Shown: positions 44,074-54,380, counted from the stretch's first letter. The stretch: DNA of 64,000 nt from Lachnospiraceae bacterium (GCA_022794035.1 JAAWDX010000010.1:62001-126000), one strand, 5' to 3'. The notes: generated by a model not told the origin, from the sequence alone. A program made the numbers and translations.

Positions 44074-44946
44074 ATGAAAGCCATATTTTTAAAAGAACTG
44101 CGTACGTATTTTAAAAATCCGCTTGGATATGTATTCATTGGCATGATGCTGGTTGTTTTTGGTGTCTACTATTCGTTATATACGATGTATTATCAGTTTG
44201 CAGATTTCTATCATGTACTCAATGCGTCTTCTTCCCTGATTGTGTTTGTCGTGCCGGTATTAACGATGAGAATCATGTCGGAAGAGACAAGGAATAAAAC
44301 AGATCAGCTGCTTTTAACATCGCCGATCAAAACCTCAGGCATTGTGCTGGGCAAATTTTTTGCAGCGGCTACCGTATTTACACTGGTTCTGCTGATCAGC
44401 ATCCTGCAGCCGCTGACAACCGTCTTTGGTTTTAACGGTGAAATGTCGGCAGCGATGACCTCCGGCGGCTATATTGCCTTTTTCCTGCTGGGTATTACCT
44501 TTATTTCGGTCGGTATGTTCATTTCTTCCCTGACAGAGAATCAGCTGATTTCAGCGGTCATCACCATTGCCGTATTTTTGATTCTGATGATGCTGGACGG
44601 AGTGGAGGCAATCCTACCGACCTCCCGCTATTTCTCTTTGGGTGCGATTCTGATTATGCTGGCCATTGTGCTGTTCCTGATTTACAGAGCCATTCATGAG
44701 CTTGTTGTTACCGGGATTATCGGTGCCGGCAGTGTAGCGGCTCTTTTGGTGGTCTTCTTTATCGTACCGGAATCCTTTGACGGGCTTTTGGCAAAGATGA
44801 TGTCCTCTTTGGCGATTTTTGCACGGTATAGTGATATGTTTAGCGGTGTATTTGATTTTAGTCATATTATTTTCTTTATATCGGTAATTATTTTCTTCCT
44901 GTTCCTCACTTGTCAGGTCGTGGAAAAGAAGAGATGGAACGAATAG
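44074..44946 (+). CDS. ABC-2 type permease (GldF-like)
   Basis: 290 aa with six or seven hydrophobic helices; the N-terminus KELRTYFKNPLGYVFIG and ETRNKTDQLLLTSPI are typical of GldF/ABC-2 permeases. It begins immediately after the ATPase stop and partners it. Confidence 0.93.
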   Translation: MKAIFLKELRTYFKNPLGYVFIGMMLVVFGVYYSLYTMYYQFADFYHVLNASSSLIVFVVPVLTMRIMSEETRNKTDQLLLTSPIKTSGIVLGKFFAAATVFTLVLLISILQPLTTVFGFNGEMSAAMTSGGYIAFFLLGITFISVGMFISSLTENQLISAVITIAVFLILMMLDGVEAILPTSRYFSLGAILIMLAIVLFLIYRAIHELVVTGIIGAGSVAALLVVFFIVPESFDGLLAKMMSSLAIFARYSDMFSGVFDFSHIIFFISVIIFFLFLTCQVVEKKRWNE

Positions 44947-44955
44947 GAGATTATC

Positions 44956-46449
44956 ATGAAAAAACTGAACTATAGAGGCTCTATGCAGCGCAAGAAAAAT
45001 TTGAAATACGGCGGCTACGCAACCATTACGACGCTGATTGTTCTGGTCGCGCTTGTGCTGTGCAATGTGTTATTTAATGAACTGGGCTTTAAGGTGGATC
45101 TTACCAGTAATGCCATGTATACGCCAAGCAGCGATACTACGGACGTATTGGATCAGATGGAGGATGATGTCATCATCTATGGTCTGTATAATCAGGGGAC
45201 GGAGAGCAACGAGCTCAATACAAAGGTAATTAAGCTGATCGAGGCATATGTAGATATGTCGGACCGCTTGGAATTTAAAAAAATAGATCCGCTGAGCGAT
45301 CCTACCTTTGTCAATCAATATTTAATGGACGATTCACAGGGACTTCCCAATGGAAGCCTGATCATCGAAAATCAAACGACAAAGAAGTTTAAAACCGTGA
45401 ATATGGCTTCTATGTATGAGGTAAAAAGCGATTATTCGACGCTGACGCGCAATGTTACAGGCTTTAGCGCGGAGCAGGCACTGTCTTCTGCGATTCAGTA
45501 TGTATGTATCACAGAGACGCCGGTGCTGTATCAGCTGCAAGGACACAGCGAGACCCTGCTTACATCTGATTTTATTGAATATCTGGGATACACTAACTAT
45601 CAGGTGGATACGATGAATCTGGTGCTCGAAAATATTGAAGAGCTGGAGGCCAATACTTATACGGCTGTGCTGGTGAATAATCCGCGGCAGGATCTGAGCG
45701 AGAGCGAATATGAGATATTGCTGCGCTACATGGAAGATGGCGGCCGCATGATGTTTATGGCGGCCAGCGACATGCCGGAGCTGCCGAACTTTGAACGGCT
45801 GCTGGCACGGTATGGCATGAGCATTCAAAGAGGGCTTATGATTGAAACCTCGATGGATTATTATTATTCATCTCCCGTTATCCTGAAGCCGGTTTTAGGA
45901 GAGGATAATTCGATTACAAGTTATCTGGTAGGCGATTCTAACAATTACTGTCTGATGACGCTGCCGGCTTCCATCATTATCAATCCTGAGAAAAGCAACA
46001 GCACCAAGATCAGCGCGATTATGACCACTTCGGAGCATGCAGTCATCAAAGGCGTGAATGCAGACGGGGAAGAAAACGGAGCGGCTGTTAAAGAAGAAGG
46101 CGATATTGAAGGACCGTTTAATCTTTGTGTCATTGCTGAAGAAGGGGTTAACCGCAAGGACGGTACAACGGCAGACACCAAGCTGGTGGTGATTGGTAAC
46201 TCTGACTTTATCAATACCGCGTCCAACAGTCCGGTAACGACCGGAAACTATAAGCTGACTACAATCGCCTGTGATTTTCTGCAGGATTCCGTGGATAAAT
46301 TATATATCAGCTCGAAGAACCTGGAGGAAGCAAAGATCGAAACAACGCAGTCTGACTTTATTTTCTATGGTCTGGTCTTTACCGTTGTGATTCCGCTCAT
46401 CATTATCCTCACAGGTGTGGTGATCTGGGTGAGGAGGAAGCATCTGTAA
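44956..46449 (+). CDS. GldG-like auxiliary membrane protein
   Basis: 497 aa. One N-terminal helix (about 20-42), a long extracytoplasmic ABC_transp_aux domain (VITLPGHSE-like QLQGHSETLLTSDF, LVNNPRQDLSESEYEILLRYMEDGGRMMF), and a C-terminal helix (about 468-490) ending in basic residues. GldG homologues accompany GldF-like permeases. The stop overlaps the start of the DUF4340 gene by one base. Confidence 0.9.
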   Translation: MKKLNYRGSMQRKKNLKYGGYATITTLIVLVALVLCNVLFNELGFKVDLTSNAMYTPSSDTTDVLDQMEDDVIIYGLYNQGTESNELNTKVIKLIEAYVDMSDRLEFKKIDPLSDPTFVNQYLMDDSQGLPNGSLIIENQTTKKFKTVNMASMYEVKSDYSTLTRNVTGFSAEQALSSAIQYVCITETPVLYQLQGHSETLLTSDFIEYLGYTNYQVDTMNLVLENIEELEANTYTAVLVNNPRQDLSESEYEILLRYMEDGGRMMFMAASDMPELPNFERLLARYGMSIQRGLMIETSMDYYYSSPVILKPVLGEDNSITSYLVGDSNNYCLMTLPASIIINPEKSNSTKISAIMTTSEHAVIKGVNADGEENGAAVKEEGDIEGPFNLCVIAEEGVNRKDGTTADTKLVVIGNSDFINTASNSPVTTGNYKLTTIACDFLQDSVDKLYISSKNLEEAKIETTQSDFIFYGLVFTVVIPLIIILTGVVIWVRRKHL

Positions 46450-47954
46450 TGCGCAAAAAGTTAATCATCATGGCAGCCGGGATTTTACTCCTTGTTGCTG
46501 CCGTGATTGCCGTAATGAAATATAATGAGTATCAGGCATCGCAGGAGCCGGAGGAGTCTTCGACGTCCATTGTACTGAAAAATTTATTTGAAAATGAAAA
46601 ATCCAATATTGCGTCTGTGAACTTAAAGACGCAGAGTGATTCGATTACGCTGGTACCAGGCGATATCAATCCTACCAACAATGAGATTATGTGGCATCTG
46701 GAGGATCATCCCCACTGGGAGCTTAAGAATACGTATACAAGCCTGATCTCAATGGCAACGATCTTTCAGGTGTATAAAGAGATTGAAACCGATGTGTCAG
46801 GCGATCGTATGGCAGATTTTGGCTTGGCAGCGCCAACCTCTACCCTGACGGTGACACTGAAGGATGGTACGGTGCAGAAGGTAGCGATTGGTAATCTATC
46901 CAGCGATAAGGAGTATGCATTCTGCATGATGGAGGGGGATGCTACGGTCTATGCCTGTAATGCGACATATTACTCGTATGCCAGCTTTACAAAGGATTCT
47001 ATCCGTTTGGCATCGCTGACAGAGCTGGACACCAAGGGTCAGCTTTATAGTATGTTTGTGCAGAAAAAAGGCGAGCGTCCGATTGAAATCCACTATAAAG
47101 ATGGGATTGAAGAAGAGCTTTCTTCTGCGGAAACACAGATTGTGAGCAAATATGCCTTTATACAGCCCTATGCGAATTCACATGTAGAAGTCGTTCAGAA
47201 TGTGGACAGCGAGTATTTCTCTAAACTCACCTCACCGGAGATTCTGGAGACGATCGAGGTAAGCTGTACGGATTTTGATCAATATGGCTTGGGTGATGAA
47301 CCTGAATACCGCGAAACGATTGTAACCCGCAAGGTGGATGAAAAGGATAGTACGACCTATCAATATCAGACAACAGACTATCTGTTTGGCTATACGTACG
47401 AAAAAAGCGGTACAAAATGCATTTATTTCCGGGAGGCCGGCAGTGATTTGGTGCTCGGAGTAAAAGCAGAGTGTATGAATACGCGAAAATTTGAACCGTT
47501 TTATTACGTGAATAAGCTGGTCTATCTGAAGAGTATTTCGGAGATCCAGGAAGGCACGATCAGCACGGGAGATATGACGCATAGCTTCTCCATTAAAAGA
47601 TCGCAGGCTAGTCAAGAGGATAGTGCGGCAGAGGCGCTTGCGGTATATCGTCTGGATGGAGAGCTGGTAGAATCAGATGCATTTCTGGCGGTGTACCGCG
47701 CCCTGATCTCGATTGCGCCGGATTATGAGATTCTGAATGAAACACCGGAGTATGACGAGACGGACCGGTTGGAGTTTACGCTCACCTACACAGATGGTAC
47801 GGAGGAGACAATTTCTTATTATCGTCTGTCAGAATTTTATTATGTGACAAAGATCAATGACGATATCTGGTTTGCCTGCGGTGATAGCTATATTGAGCAG
47901 GTGATCGAAAAGCTGGAAGCCTGTGTACAGGCAGTCCAGCGAACGGCAGAATAA
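46449..47954 (+). CDS. DUF4340 protein
   Basis: 501 aa. One N-terminal transmembrane or signal helix, then a long beta-rich extracellular part with two DUF4340-type stretches (FGLAAPTSTLTVTLKDGT and IGNLSSDKEYAFCM). DUF4340 proteins usually follow GldG-type genes and are thought to be part of the same transport complex. A terminator follows. Confidence 0.9.
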   Translation: MRKKLIIMAAGILLLVAAVIAVMKYNEYQASQEPEESSTSIVLKNLFENEKSNIASVNLKTQSDSITLVPGDINPTNNEIMWHLEDHPHWELKNTYTSLISMATIFQVYKEIETDVSGDRMADFGLAAPTSTLTVTLKDGTVQKVAIGNLSSDKEYAFCMMEGDATVYACNATYYSYASFTKDSIRLASLTELDTKGQLYSMFVQKKGERPIEIHYKDGIEEELSSAETQIVSKYAFIQPYANSHVEVVQNVDSEYFSKLTSPEILETIEVSCTDFDQYGLGDEPEYRETIVTRKVDEKDSTTYQYQTTDYLFGYTYEKSGTKCIYFREAGSDLVLGVKAECMNTRKFEPFYYVNKLVYLKSISEIQEGTISTGDMTHSFSIKRSQASQEDSAAEALAVYRLDGELVESDAFLAVYRALISIAPDYEILNETPEYDETDRLEFTLTYTDGTEETISYYRLSEFYYVTKINDDIWFACGDSYIEQVIEKLEACVQAVQRTAE

Positions 47955-47971
47955 CAAAACAGGGCAGGATG

Positions 47972-48019
47972 AGCACTGCAAAAGGCTGGATATAAGCAGC
48001 ATTTTGCAGTGCTTTTTTC
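47972..48019 (+). terminator. Terminator of the ABC-GldG-DUF4340 operon
   Basis: AGCACTGCAAAA (47972-47983) pairs with TTTTGCAGTGCT (48002-48013), followed by six T residues. Confidence 0.9.
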
Positions 48020-48048
48020 TTGCGGCGACGTATGTTTTGTGCTATACT
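48020..48048 (+). promoter_or_regulatory. Promoter of the ACT-hom-ask operon
   Basis: TTGCGG (48020-48025), 17 bp and TATACT (48043-48048). Confidence 0.7.
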
Positions 48049-48084
48049 AAAACATATTTATAAGAGGAAGGCAGGAAGTATATT

Positions 48085-48525
48085 TTGCAAAAAAGTGAGT
48101 ATTTTATTATCGATCAGCAGGCCCTTCCGGAGGTATATGGACAAGTTGTAGAGGCAAAGCGGCTTCTGGCAAGCGGCAAGGCTGTCACCGTGCAGGAGGC
48201 AGTAGAAGCTGTTGGGATCAGCCGCAGTTCATTTTATAAATATAAAGATATGATAGAGCCGTTTACCGATATTGTGAGAAAGAAGACGGTGACCATTGCG
48301 GCAAAGCTTGATGACAGGCCAGGCGTGCTTCCGAGATTTTTAATGGTTCTGGAAAATGCCGGTGTCAACATATTGACGATTCATCAGGCAGTGCCCATCA
48401 ATGGACTGGCTGATGTGTCCTTAAGCATGGAGGTATTAGAGGCGGCATGGAGTATTGATCAGATCATAGGAGCCTTAAAAGAAGTAAGCGGCGTATGTGA
48501 AATTCAGATTCTAGCGAGGGAGTAA
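48085..48525 (+). CDS. ACT-domain regulatory protein (PheB/UPF0735-like)
   Basis: 146 aa, TTG start at 48085 after GGCAGGAAGT. An N-terminal helix-turn-helix-like part (VQEAVEAVGISRSSFYKYKD) precedes a C-terminal ACT domain (TVTIAAKLDDRPGVLPRFLMV). It is followed by homoserine dehydrogenase and aspartate kinase, suggesting amino-acid-responsive control of that pathway. The homoserine dehydrogenase here has no ACT domain of its own. Confidence 0.9.
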   Translation: MQKSEYFIIDQQALPEVYGQVVEAKRLLASGKAVTVQEAVEAVGISRSSFYKYKDMIEPFTDIVRKKTVTIAAKLDDRPGVLPRFLMVLENAGVNILTIHQAVPINGLADVSLSMEVLEAAWSIDQIIGALKEVSGVCEIQILARE

Positions 48526-48533
48526 GAGGGTAA

Positions 48534-49760
48534 ATGGATATAGCAATTTTAGGATATGGCACGGTGGGTGCCGGTACAGTGAATGTGGTTACAAAAAATC
48601 GTGAAATCATCGCTGACGATAGCGGGGAAGTGCTGCGCGTGAAGGCGATCCTGGATCTGAAAGATTTTCCGGGAGACCCGTATGAAGAAAAGATTGTACA
48701 TAATTTTGAGGATATCGTCAATGACCCGACGATCGAGGTGGTGGCGGAGACCATGGGAGGTCTTCATCCTGCCTTTGAATATATCTCGCAGCTGTTAGAG
48801 GCGGGAAAAAGCGTCGTCACTTCTAATAAAGATCTGGTGGCTGCCTATGGAGAAGAGCTGCTGGAAATCGCGGCGAAGCATCATGTAGACTTCTTTTATG
48901 AGGCGAGCGTGGGCGGCGGCATTCCGATCATGCGGATGATTAATGAATGTATGATTCAGGAGCGACTGCAGGAGATCATGGCGATTTTAAACGGAACGAC
49001 CAACTACATTCTTACCGAGATGGAAGAAGAAGGCACCTCCTTTGAAGAAGCATTGGAGGATGCGCAGGAAATGGGGTATGCCGAGCTGCATCCGGAAAGC
49101 GATGTAGAGGGCATGGATGCTGCGAGAAAGCTGGCCATTTTGTCTACGCATTCGTATTCAGTGGATATTGACTGGGAGCAGATTGAACGGCGCGGCATTA
49201 CCAAAATCACACAGGAAGATATGGCGGTTGCCAAGGCGATCGACCATCATATCAAGTTAATTGCCCGGAGCCGCATGAATGGAAGCCGCTTATTTGCAGG
49301 CGTTGAACCGATGCTGCTTCCAGAGGAGCATAAGCTCGCGCAGGTTGAGGGCGTTTATAACAGCATCATGATTAAGGGAAACTGTCTGGATGATATTACG
49401 GTGCAGGGTAAAGGCGCCGGCAGTCTGCCGACAGGAAGCGCGGTAGCGGCTGATATTGTGATGGCTGCCATCAACAAAAAGGATGGAGTGACCTCTACAA
49501 CCTATCATGAATATAAGAAGATTAAGCCGGAGAGCTACAGCAGCCTAGGTCAGTCCTATATGCTGAGAACCGATGGGAAAGTACCGATGCCGCAGGAAGG
49601 AATTATTTCTGCGATTCAGATCGAAAATATCTATGCTTATTTTACAAAACAAATGAAGTCGCAGGAGCTGCGGGATCTGATTCAGCAGCTGGAAATCAGA
49701 GGAATTCAAGTGCTGAACTGTCTGGCGATGGAACAGGAGGATACGGGTGCTAATCGTTAA
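48534..49760 (+). CDS. hom: Homoserine dehydrogenase
   Basis: 408 aa. NAD(P)-binding GYGTVGAGTV at the N-terminus, VVTSNKDLVAAYG, the catalytic region NGTTNYILTEMEEEG and AELHPESDVEGMDAARKLAIL. It reduces aspartate semialdehyde to homoserine. The protein stops after the catalytic core; the usual C-terminal ACT domain is short or absent. It overlaps the aspartate kinase gene by 14 bp. Confidence 0.95.
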   Translation: MDIAILGYGTVGAGTVNVVTKNREIIADDSGEVLRVKAILDLKDFPGDPYEEKIVHNFEDIVNDPTIEVVAETMGGLHPAFEYISQLLEAGKSVVTSNKDLVAAYGEELLEIAAKHHVDFFYEASVGGGIPIMRMINECMIQERLQEIMAILNGTTNYILTEMEEEGTSFEEALEDAQEMGYAELHPESDVEGMDAARKLAILSTHSYSVDIDWEQIERRGITKITQEDMAVAKAIDHHIKLIARSRMNGSRLFAGVEPMLLPEEHKLAQVEGVYNSIMIKGNCLDDITVQGKGAGSLPTGSAVAADIVMAAINKKDGVTSTTYHEYKKIKPESYSSLGQSYMLRTDGKVPMPQEGIISAIQIENIYAYFTKQMKSQELRDLIQQLEIRGIQVLNCLAMEQEDTGANR

Positions 49761-50961
49761 AAAATATGGAGGCAGCTCTGTGGCCACACCGGAAAGGGTG
49801 CGCCATGTAGCGCAGCAGATCATCGAGGATGTCGAAGCAGGGCACCGTATCGTGGTGGTTTTATCGGCACAGGGGAAAACAACGGATCAGCTGCTGGCAA
49901 GAGCCAGAGAAATGAATCCAAATCCCTCCAGGAGGGAGCTGGATATGCTGATCAGCACCGGAGAGCAGCAATCGGTGGCGCTTATGGCCATGACGCTGCA
50001 GTCAATGGGATATCAGGCAGTATCGCTCAATGCATTTCAGGTACCGATGTATACGAATAAGGTATATGGCAGTGCTCGGCTGGAGAGAATCGGGACGGAC
50101 CGGCTGGAGGCGGAGCTTGACTGCGGAAATGTAGTGCTGGTTACAGGTTTTCAGGGAATGAACCGGTATGAAGATGTAACCACGCTTGGCCGCGGGGGAT
50201 CCGATACGACGGCAGTAGCCTTAGCAGCTGCGCTGCATGCAGACCGTTGCCAGATCTATACGGATGTAGAAGGCGTATATACAGCAGATCCGCGGTATGT
50301 AAAAAATGCGCGCAAGCTGCCGGAAATTGGATATGATGAAATGCTGGAGCTTGCTTCTACAGGAGCAAAAGTGCTGCACAATCGTTGTGTGGAAATGGCT
50401 AAAAAATATAATGTAGAGATCGAGGTGCTTTCCAGTATGGTGAAAGCGCCGGGGACAGTGGTAAAGGAGGATTCGCTGGTGGAACGGATGATGGTAAGCG
50501 GCGTGGCCGCTGATAAAAATGTGGCGCGTATTTCGGTAATGAGGATTCCGGACAGGCCGGGAAAAGCATTTTCTCTTTTTAATTTATTGTCTCAGGAGGA
50601 TATCAATGTAGATATCATTCTGCAATCGATCGGGCATGACGGAACGAAGGATATCTCATTCACCGTAGCAGAGGACAATGCCGATGAAGCAGTTGCCATT
50701 CTACAGGAGCATTTAGGGCAGCTGGAAGCGGCAGAGATCACCTGTTTTAAGGATGTGGCCAAGGTTTCACTTGTAGGCGCCGGTATGGTTTCCAATTCCG
50801 GTGTAGCCACGCAGATGTTTGAGGCGCTCTATAATGCGCATGTCAATATTCGCATGATTTCCACTTCTGAAATTAAGATCTCTGTTCTCATCGATGAGGA
50901 GCAGGTGGAGGAAGCAGTGATCGCGATTCATGATCAATTTCGGCTATATGAGAAAAAATAA
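49747..50961 (+). CDS. lysC: Aspartate kinase
   Basis: 404 aa, GTG start at 49747 inside the end of hom. The substrate motif VKKYGGSSVATPERVRH, nucleotide site TLGRGGSDTTAVALAAAL and two C-terminal ACT repeats (AFSLFNLLSQEDINVDIIL and ATQMFEALYNAHVNIRMIS) give a complete allosterically regulated enzyme. First step of Lys/Met/Thr synthesis. Confidence 0.95.
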   Translation: MLIVKKYGGSSVATPERVRHVAQQIIEDVEAGHRIVVVLSAQGKTTDQLLARAREMNPNPSRRELDMLISTGEQQSVALMAMTLQSMGYQAVSLNAFQVPMYTNKVYGSARLERIGTDRLEAELDCGNVVLVTGFQGMNRYEDVTTLGRGGSDTTAVALAAALHADRCQIYTDVEGVYTADPRYVKNARKLPEIGYDEMLELASTGAKVLHNRCVEMAKKYNVEIEVLSSMVKAPGTVVKEDSLVERMMVSGVAADKNVARISVMRIPDRPGKAFSLFNLLSQEDINVDIILQSIGHDGTKDISFTVAEDNADEAVAILQEHLGQLEAAEITCFKDVAKVSLVGAGMVSNSGVATQMFEALYNAHVNIRMISTSEIKISVLIDEEQVEEAVIAIHDQFRLYEKK

Positions 50962-50975
50962 GAGGGGGAGAGAAA

Positions 50976-51605
50976 ATGATGATTGGATATTATAATCCTT
51001 CGGTCATTTTGACGTATGTAGGGCTCGCAGCCGCCGTGATCGGAATGAGCTTTGCTTTGGAGGGGAATATACAGGTAGCCGGCATGCTGATCATGGTGTC
51101 CAGCGTGTGCGATATGTTTGACGGAGGCATCGCCCGTTTGGTGAAGCGAAATGAAGAAGAAAAACGATTTGGCATTCAGATTGATTCACTTTGCGATCTG
51201 ATCTGCTTCGGAGTGTTTCCGGCCATCATCGGATATGGGCTTGGCATCCGGGGCTGGCTCGGCATAGGCGCGATGGTCTTCTTTGTGCTCTGCGGCGTGA
51301 TTCGGCTGGGATATTTCAATGTGCAGGAGGAAATCCGTCAGCAGCAGACAGAGGAAAAGCGGCAGTACTATCAGGGGCTTCCCATTACAACCTCAGGGGC
51401 CTTGGCTCCGCTTTGCCTTATGCTGACGCTGGCATGCGGCGGCAATTTTCAAATCGTATATACAGTATTCCTTTTTATCACAGGTCTTGCCTTTATCGTG
51501 GATTTCCCGGTAAAAAAACCGCATGGGATGTATAAATGGTTCTTGCTGGTTGTCGATATTACAATTTTTGTATGTTTGTACTTCTTCGGAGGAAGGATTG
51601 GATGA
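50976..51605 (+). CDS. pssA: CDP-diacylglycerol-serine O-phosphatidyltransferase
   Basis: 209 aa, about six to eight hydrophobic helices, with the CDP-alcohol phosphotransferase motif as CDMFDGGIARL followed by FGIQIDSLCD. It makes phosphatidylserine from CDP-diacylglycerol. AGAGGGGGAGAGAAA precedes it. Its stop overlaps the psd start, joining it to the next pathway step. Confidence 0.93.
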   Translation: MMIGYYNPSVILTYVGLAAAVIGMSFALEGNIQVAGMLIMVSSVCDMFDGGIARLVKRNEEEKRFGIQIDSLCDLICFGVFPAIIGYGLGIRGWLGIGAMVFFVLCGVIRLGYFNVQEEIRQQQTEEKRQYYQGLPITTSGALAPLCLMLTLACGGNFQIVYTVFLFITGLAFIVDFPVKKPHGMYKWFLLVVDITIFVCLYFFGGRIG

Positions 51606-52465
51606 AACAAAAGAAAATAACGCAGTACCGGAAGACAAGTCCGGTACTGCACTTTCTATATAAAAACAAAATAGGGCGGCTGCTTTTAAAGGGATTGGTG
51701 CGGCGCGAGGTTTCGCAGAGGGCAAGGTCCTTTTTTTGCAGCTCCTGGTCCAGACTGGCCATTCCCCTGTTTATCCGGCAAAACAAGATCGATATGGCGC
51801 AGTATCAGGAGGGCCCCTATCGAAGCTTTAATGACTTCTTTATCCGTCAGGTTAAACCGGGCAAGCGGCCGATTGACCCCCATCCGCAGCATCTTATCAG
51901 TCCCTGTGATGCCAAGGCGACGGCCTATCCCATCGATGCAAGCAGCGTATGGCATGTAAAAGGGACGGACTATTCGCTGGCAGCGCTCTTATGCGATGAA
52001 GCACTGGCCAAGCAGTATGAGGGCGGCGTAGGAGTCGTGCTTCGTCTTTCACCGGATGATTACCATCGGTATTGTTATATAGATGAAGGCTCCCTGCAGC
52101 AGCGCACCTTTATTCCGGGACAGCTGCATACCGTGCAGCCGATCGCAGAGAAGGAGCAGGTATTTGCTGTCAACTGCCGCGAGTATACGCAGCTCAAAAC
52201 ACAGCACTTTGGCGAAGTGCTCCAGATGGAGGTGGGCGCTGTGCTGGTAGGCAAAATCGTCAATTATCACGAAAACCATCATTTCTACCGTGGAGAAGAA
52301 AAGGGACGATTTGAATACGGCGGCTCCACGATCCTGCTGTTTTTTGAAAAGGACCGGGTCCAGCTGCATCCGCAGCTTTTCCGCTCGGCTCAAAACGGCC
52401 GGGAGGTCAAGGTGAAAATGGGGCAAAAGATTGGATGGGCCACTCCGGCGGCGCGTGAGGTCTGA
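51602..52465 (+). CDS. psd: Phosphatidylserine decarboxylase
   Basis: 287 aa. The self-cleavage motif GGST (Ser242 would form the pyruvoyl group) is at the C-terminal third, and FNDFFIRQVKPGKRPID and LSPDDYHRYCY are typical. The open frame begins at 51536, but the ATG at 51602 overlaps the pssA stop. Together PssA and Psd make phosphatidylethanolamine. Confidence 0.95.
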   Translation: MKQKKITQYRKTSPVLHFLYKNKIGRLLLKGLVRREVSQRARSFFCSSWSRLAIPLFIRQNKIDMAQYQEGPYRSFNDFFIRQVKPGKRPIDPHPQHLISPCDAKATAYPIDASSVWHVKGTDYSLAALLCDEALAKQYEGGVGVVLRLSPDDYHRYCYIDEGSLQQRTFIPGQLHTVQPIAEKEQVFAVNCREYTQLKTQHFGEVLQMEVGAVLVGKIVNYHENHHFYRGEEKGRFEYGGSTILLFFEKDRVQLHPQLFRSAQNGREVKVKMGQKIGWATPAAREV

Positions 52466-52468
52466 GAG

Positions 52469-53284
52469 ATGTTTGGATATGTCATTGCCAACATGGAAAA
52501 GCTGTCAGCGGAGCAGCAGGCGCATTATAAGGGCTGCTACTGCGGCCTGTGCCATGAGCTTGCTAGGCGTTACGGCCGGCTGAGCCGTTTGATTTTAAGC
52601 TATGATATGGTTTTTTTGATTTTAGTGCGCAGCGCCGCTGCCAAATTGACGGCGGCCATGGAGCAGGAGCGGTGCGTAGCGCATCCGCAAAAGCCTCATT
52701 ATTTTTGGACGAATGCAGAGACGCAGTATGCAGCGGACATGAGTGTACTCTTGGCCTATTATCAGGCCGAGGATGACTGGCAGGATGATCAGAAGGTCAT
52801 GGCGCTGGGGCAAAGAAGGATGCTGAGAAAAGCGTTCTTGCAGGTACAGCAAGCATATCCGGAAATTGGAGAGTCAGTAAGGAAAAGCCTGGCTGCGCTC
52901 TCTGAGCTTGAAAAAAGCGGCCGGCTGGATCCGGATACGGCCGCGCTGTGCTTTGGGCAGGTGATGGCGGTCATTTTCGCAGGTCCGGAAAAAAATGCGG
53001 CTCTTTCTGAGATAGGGCTCCGGATGGGAAAATGGATCTATATTATGGACGCTTGTCTGGACCGCAAGGAGGATCTGAAGAAGGAGCGCTATAATCCGCT
53101 TCCGGCCTTGCCGGTGGCGCAGTTTGAGACGATTTTGAACTGCCTGATGGCGGATTGTGTGAAGGCGGTCCGGGAGGCAGAGCTGGAGAAGGAATGGCCG
53201 ATTCTGGAGAATATTTTGTATTCGGGCGTATGGACGCGCTTTGAGGCATGGAAGAAGGAGAGTGGGCATGAAGGATCCGTATGA
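52469..53284 (+). CDS. DUF5685 family protein
   Basis: 271 aa. N-terminal Cys motif [15 protein letters not shown] followed by a hydrophobic-leaning helical body with conserved [17 protein letters not shown] near the C-terminus. The family recurs in Clostridia, often beside J-domain genes. No function is established. It begins 3 bp after psd and overlaps the J-domain gene by 17 bp. Confidence 0.85.
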   Translation: MFGYVIANMEKLSAEQQAHYKGCYCGLCHELARRYGRLSRLILSYDMVFLILVRSAAAKLTAAMEQERCVAHPQKPHYFWTNAETQYAADMSVLLAYYQAEDDWQDDQKVMALGQRRMLRKAFLQVQQAYPEIGESVRKSLAALSELEKSGRLDPDTAALCFGQVMAVIFAGPEKNAALSEIGLRMGKWIYIMDACLDRKEDLKKERYNPLPALPVAQFETILNCLMADCVKAVREAELEKEWPILENILYSGVWTRFEAWKKESGHEGSV

Positions 53285-53882
53285 GGTACTGGGAGTGTCG
53301 CGGGATGCGTCGGAGGAGGAGATCACGAAGGCGTACCGAAAGCTGGCGAAACGATATCATCCGGACTTAAATCCGGGGGATGCACAGGCGGAGGAGAAGA
53401 TGCGCGAGATCAATGAAGCCTATGATCTGATTAAGAGCGGCAAAGCGCAGGGGTTTGATCGGAAGGGCTTTGATCAGGGAGGTTTTTATGGCGGCGCATA
53501 CGGAAGTCCGTTCAGCGGCGAGCAGCAGGGGACGGAGTTTGAGGCGGTACGGCATTATTTGCAGATGGGCTATGCGCAGGAGGCGCTGAATGTACTGAGC
53601 CGGATGCAAACTAGGACGGCGCAGTGGTACTATTACAGCGCGGTTGCTAACGCGAGGCTGGGCAATCAGATTATGGCGCTGGAGCATGCGCAGCAGGCGG
53701 TGCAGATGGATCCGGGCAATTTGCAGTACAGGCAGCTTTATATGCTGCTGCAGCAATCGGGCGCGGCCTACGGAGAGCAGAGCGCGGAGTTTGGACGGCC
53801 GATGAATCTGCTGAATAAGCTTTGTCTGTGTTGGTGTCTGGCACAGGGGTGCGGCGGCCCTTGTTTCTTTATTCCCTGCTAA
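53268..53882 (+). CDS. J-domain protein with TPR-like part and Cys-rich tail
   Basis: 204 aa. J domain at the N-terminus ([20 protein letters not shown] and the HPD tripeptide in [12 protein letters not shown]), a Gly/Phe/Gln-rich linker, two TPR-like helices, then a C-terminal tail with six cysteines in about 20 residues. The ATG at 53268 follows AAGGAGAGTGGGC; the earlier in-frame ATG at 53241 has no such site. It probably recruits DnaK; the tail may bind metal or anchor to the membrane (inference). Confidence 0.9.
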   Translation: MKDPYEVLGVSRDASEEEITKAYRKLAKRYHPDLNPGDAQAEEKMREINEAYDLIKSGKAQGFDRKGFDQGGFYGGAYGSPFSGEQQGTEFEAVRHYLQMGYAQEALNVLSRMQTRTAQWYYYSAVANARLGNQIMALEHAQQAVQMDPGNLQYRQLYMLLQQSGAAYGEQSAEFGRPMNLLNKLCLCWCLAQGCGGPCFFIPC

Positions 53883-53897
53883 AAGGAGGCGATGAGC

Positions 53898-54308
53898 ATG
53901 GCGAATTGGAAGGATAAGATCATCCGGATGATGTATGGGCGCTATGGAGCGGATGCGCTCTATGGGTTTTTACAGGTCTTGTTTTGGCTTTTATTTGTGG
54001 TGAATCTGTTTGCGCGGTCGGTCTTGCTGAGTGTGTTGACGAGTCTGGTTTTGGTGTGGATGCTGTTTCGCTTTTTCTCACGCGATAGGGAAAAGAGGAG
54101 AAAGGAAAATGAATGGTTTCTGCGTGCCAGTAAACCGATGCGGTCTTTTTTGTCGCTGCAGCAGATGAGATGGCGGGAAAGGAAAACGAAGCGTTTCCGG
54201 CGGTGTCCGTATTGTAAAACGATTTTGCGATTGCCCATCAAAAAAGGCACACATGTGGCCGGCTGTCCGCAGTGCCATCGGGATGTGAAGGTGCATATCT
54301 GGCTGTAG
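53898..54308 (+). CDS. Small membrane protein with zinc ribbon
   Basis: 136 aa. Two hydrophobic helices (about 20-60), a basic stretch (SRDREKRRKEN) and a C-terminal zinc ribbon with CPYC and CPQC pairs. AGGAGG sits 8 nt before the ATG at 53898, better placed than for the ATG at 53892. Unknown function; grouped with the J-domain and DUF5685 genes. Confidence 0.82.
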   Translation: MANWKDKIIRMMYGRYGADALYGFLQVLFWLLFVVNLFARSVLLSVLTSLVLVWMLFRFFSRDREKRRKENEWFLRASKPMRSFLSLQQMRWRERKTKRFRRCPYCKTILRLPIKKGTHVAGCPQCHRDVKVHIWL

Positions 54309-54380
54309 TCCGGTTAAATAGGGACCTTATTAAAGTATTGAAAAAAAACGCATAAAAACTGGATTTTTGCGATTTTCCCC

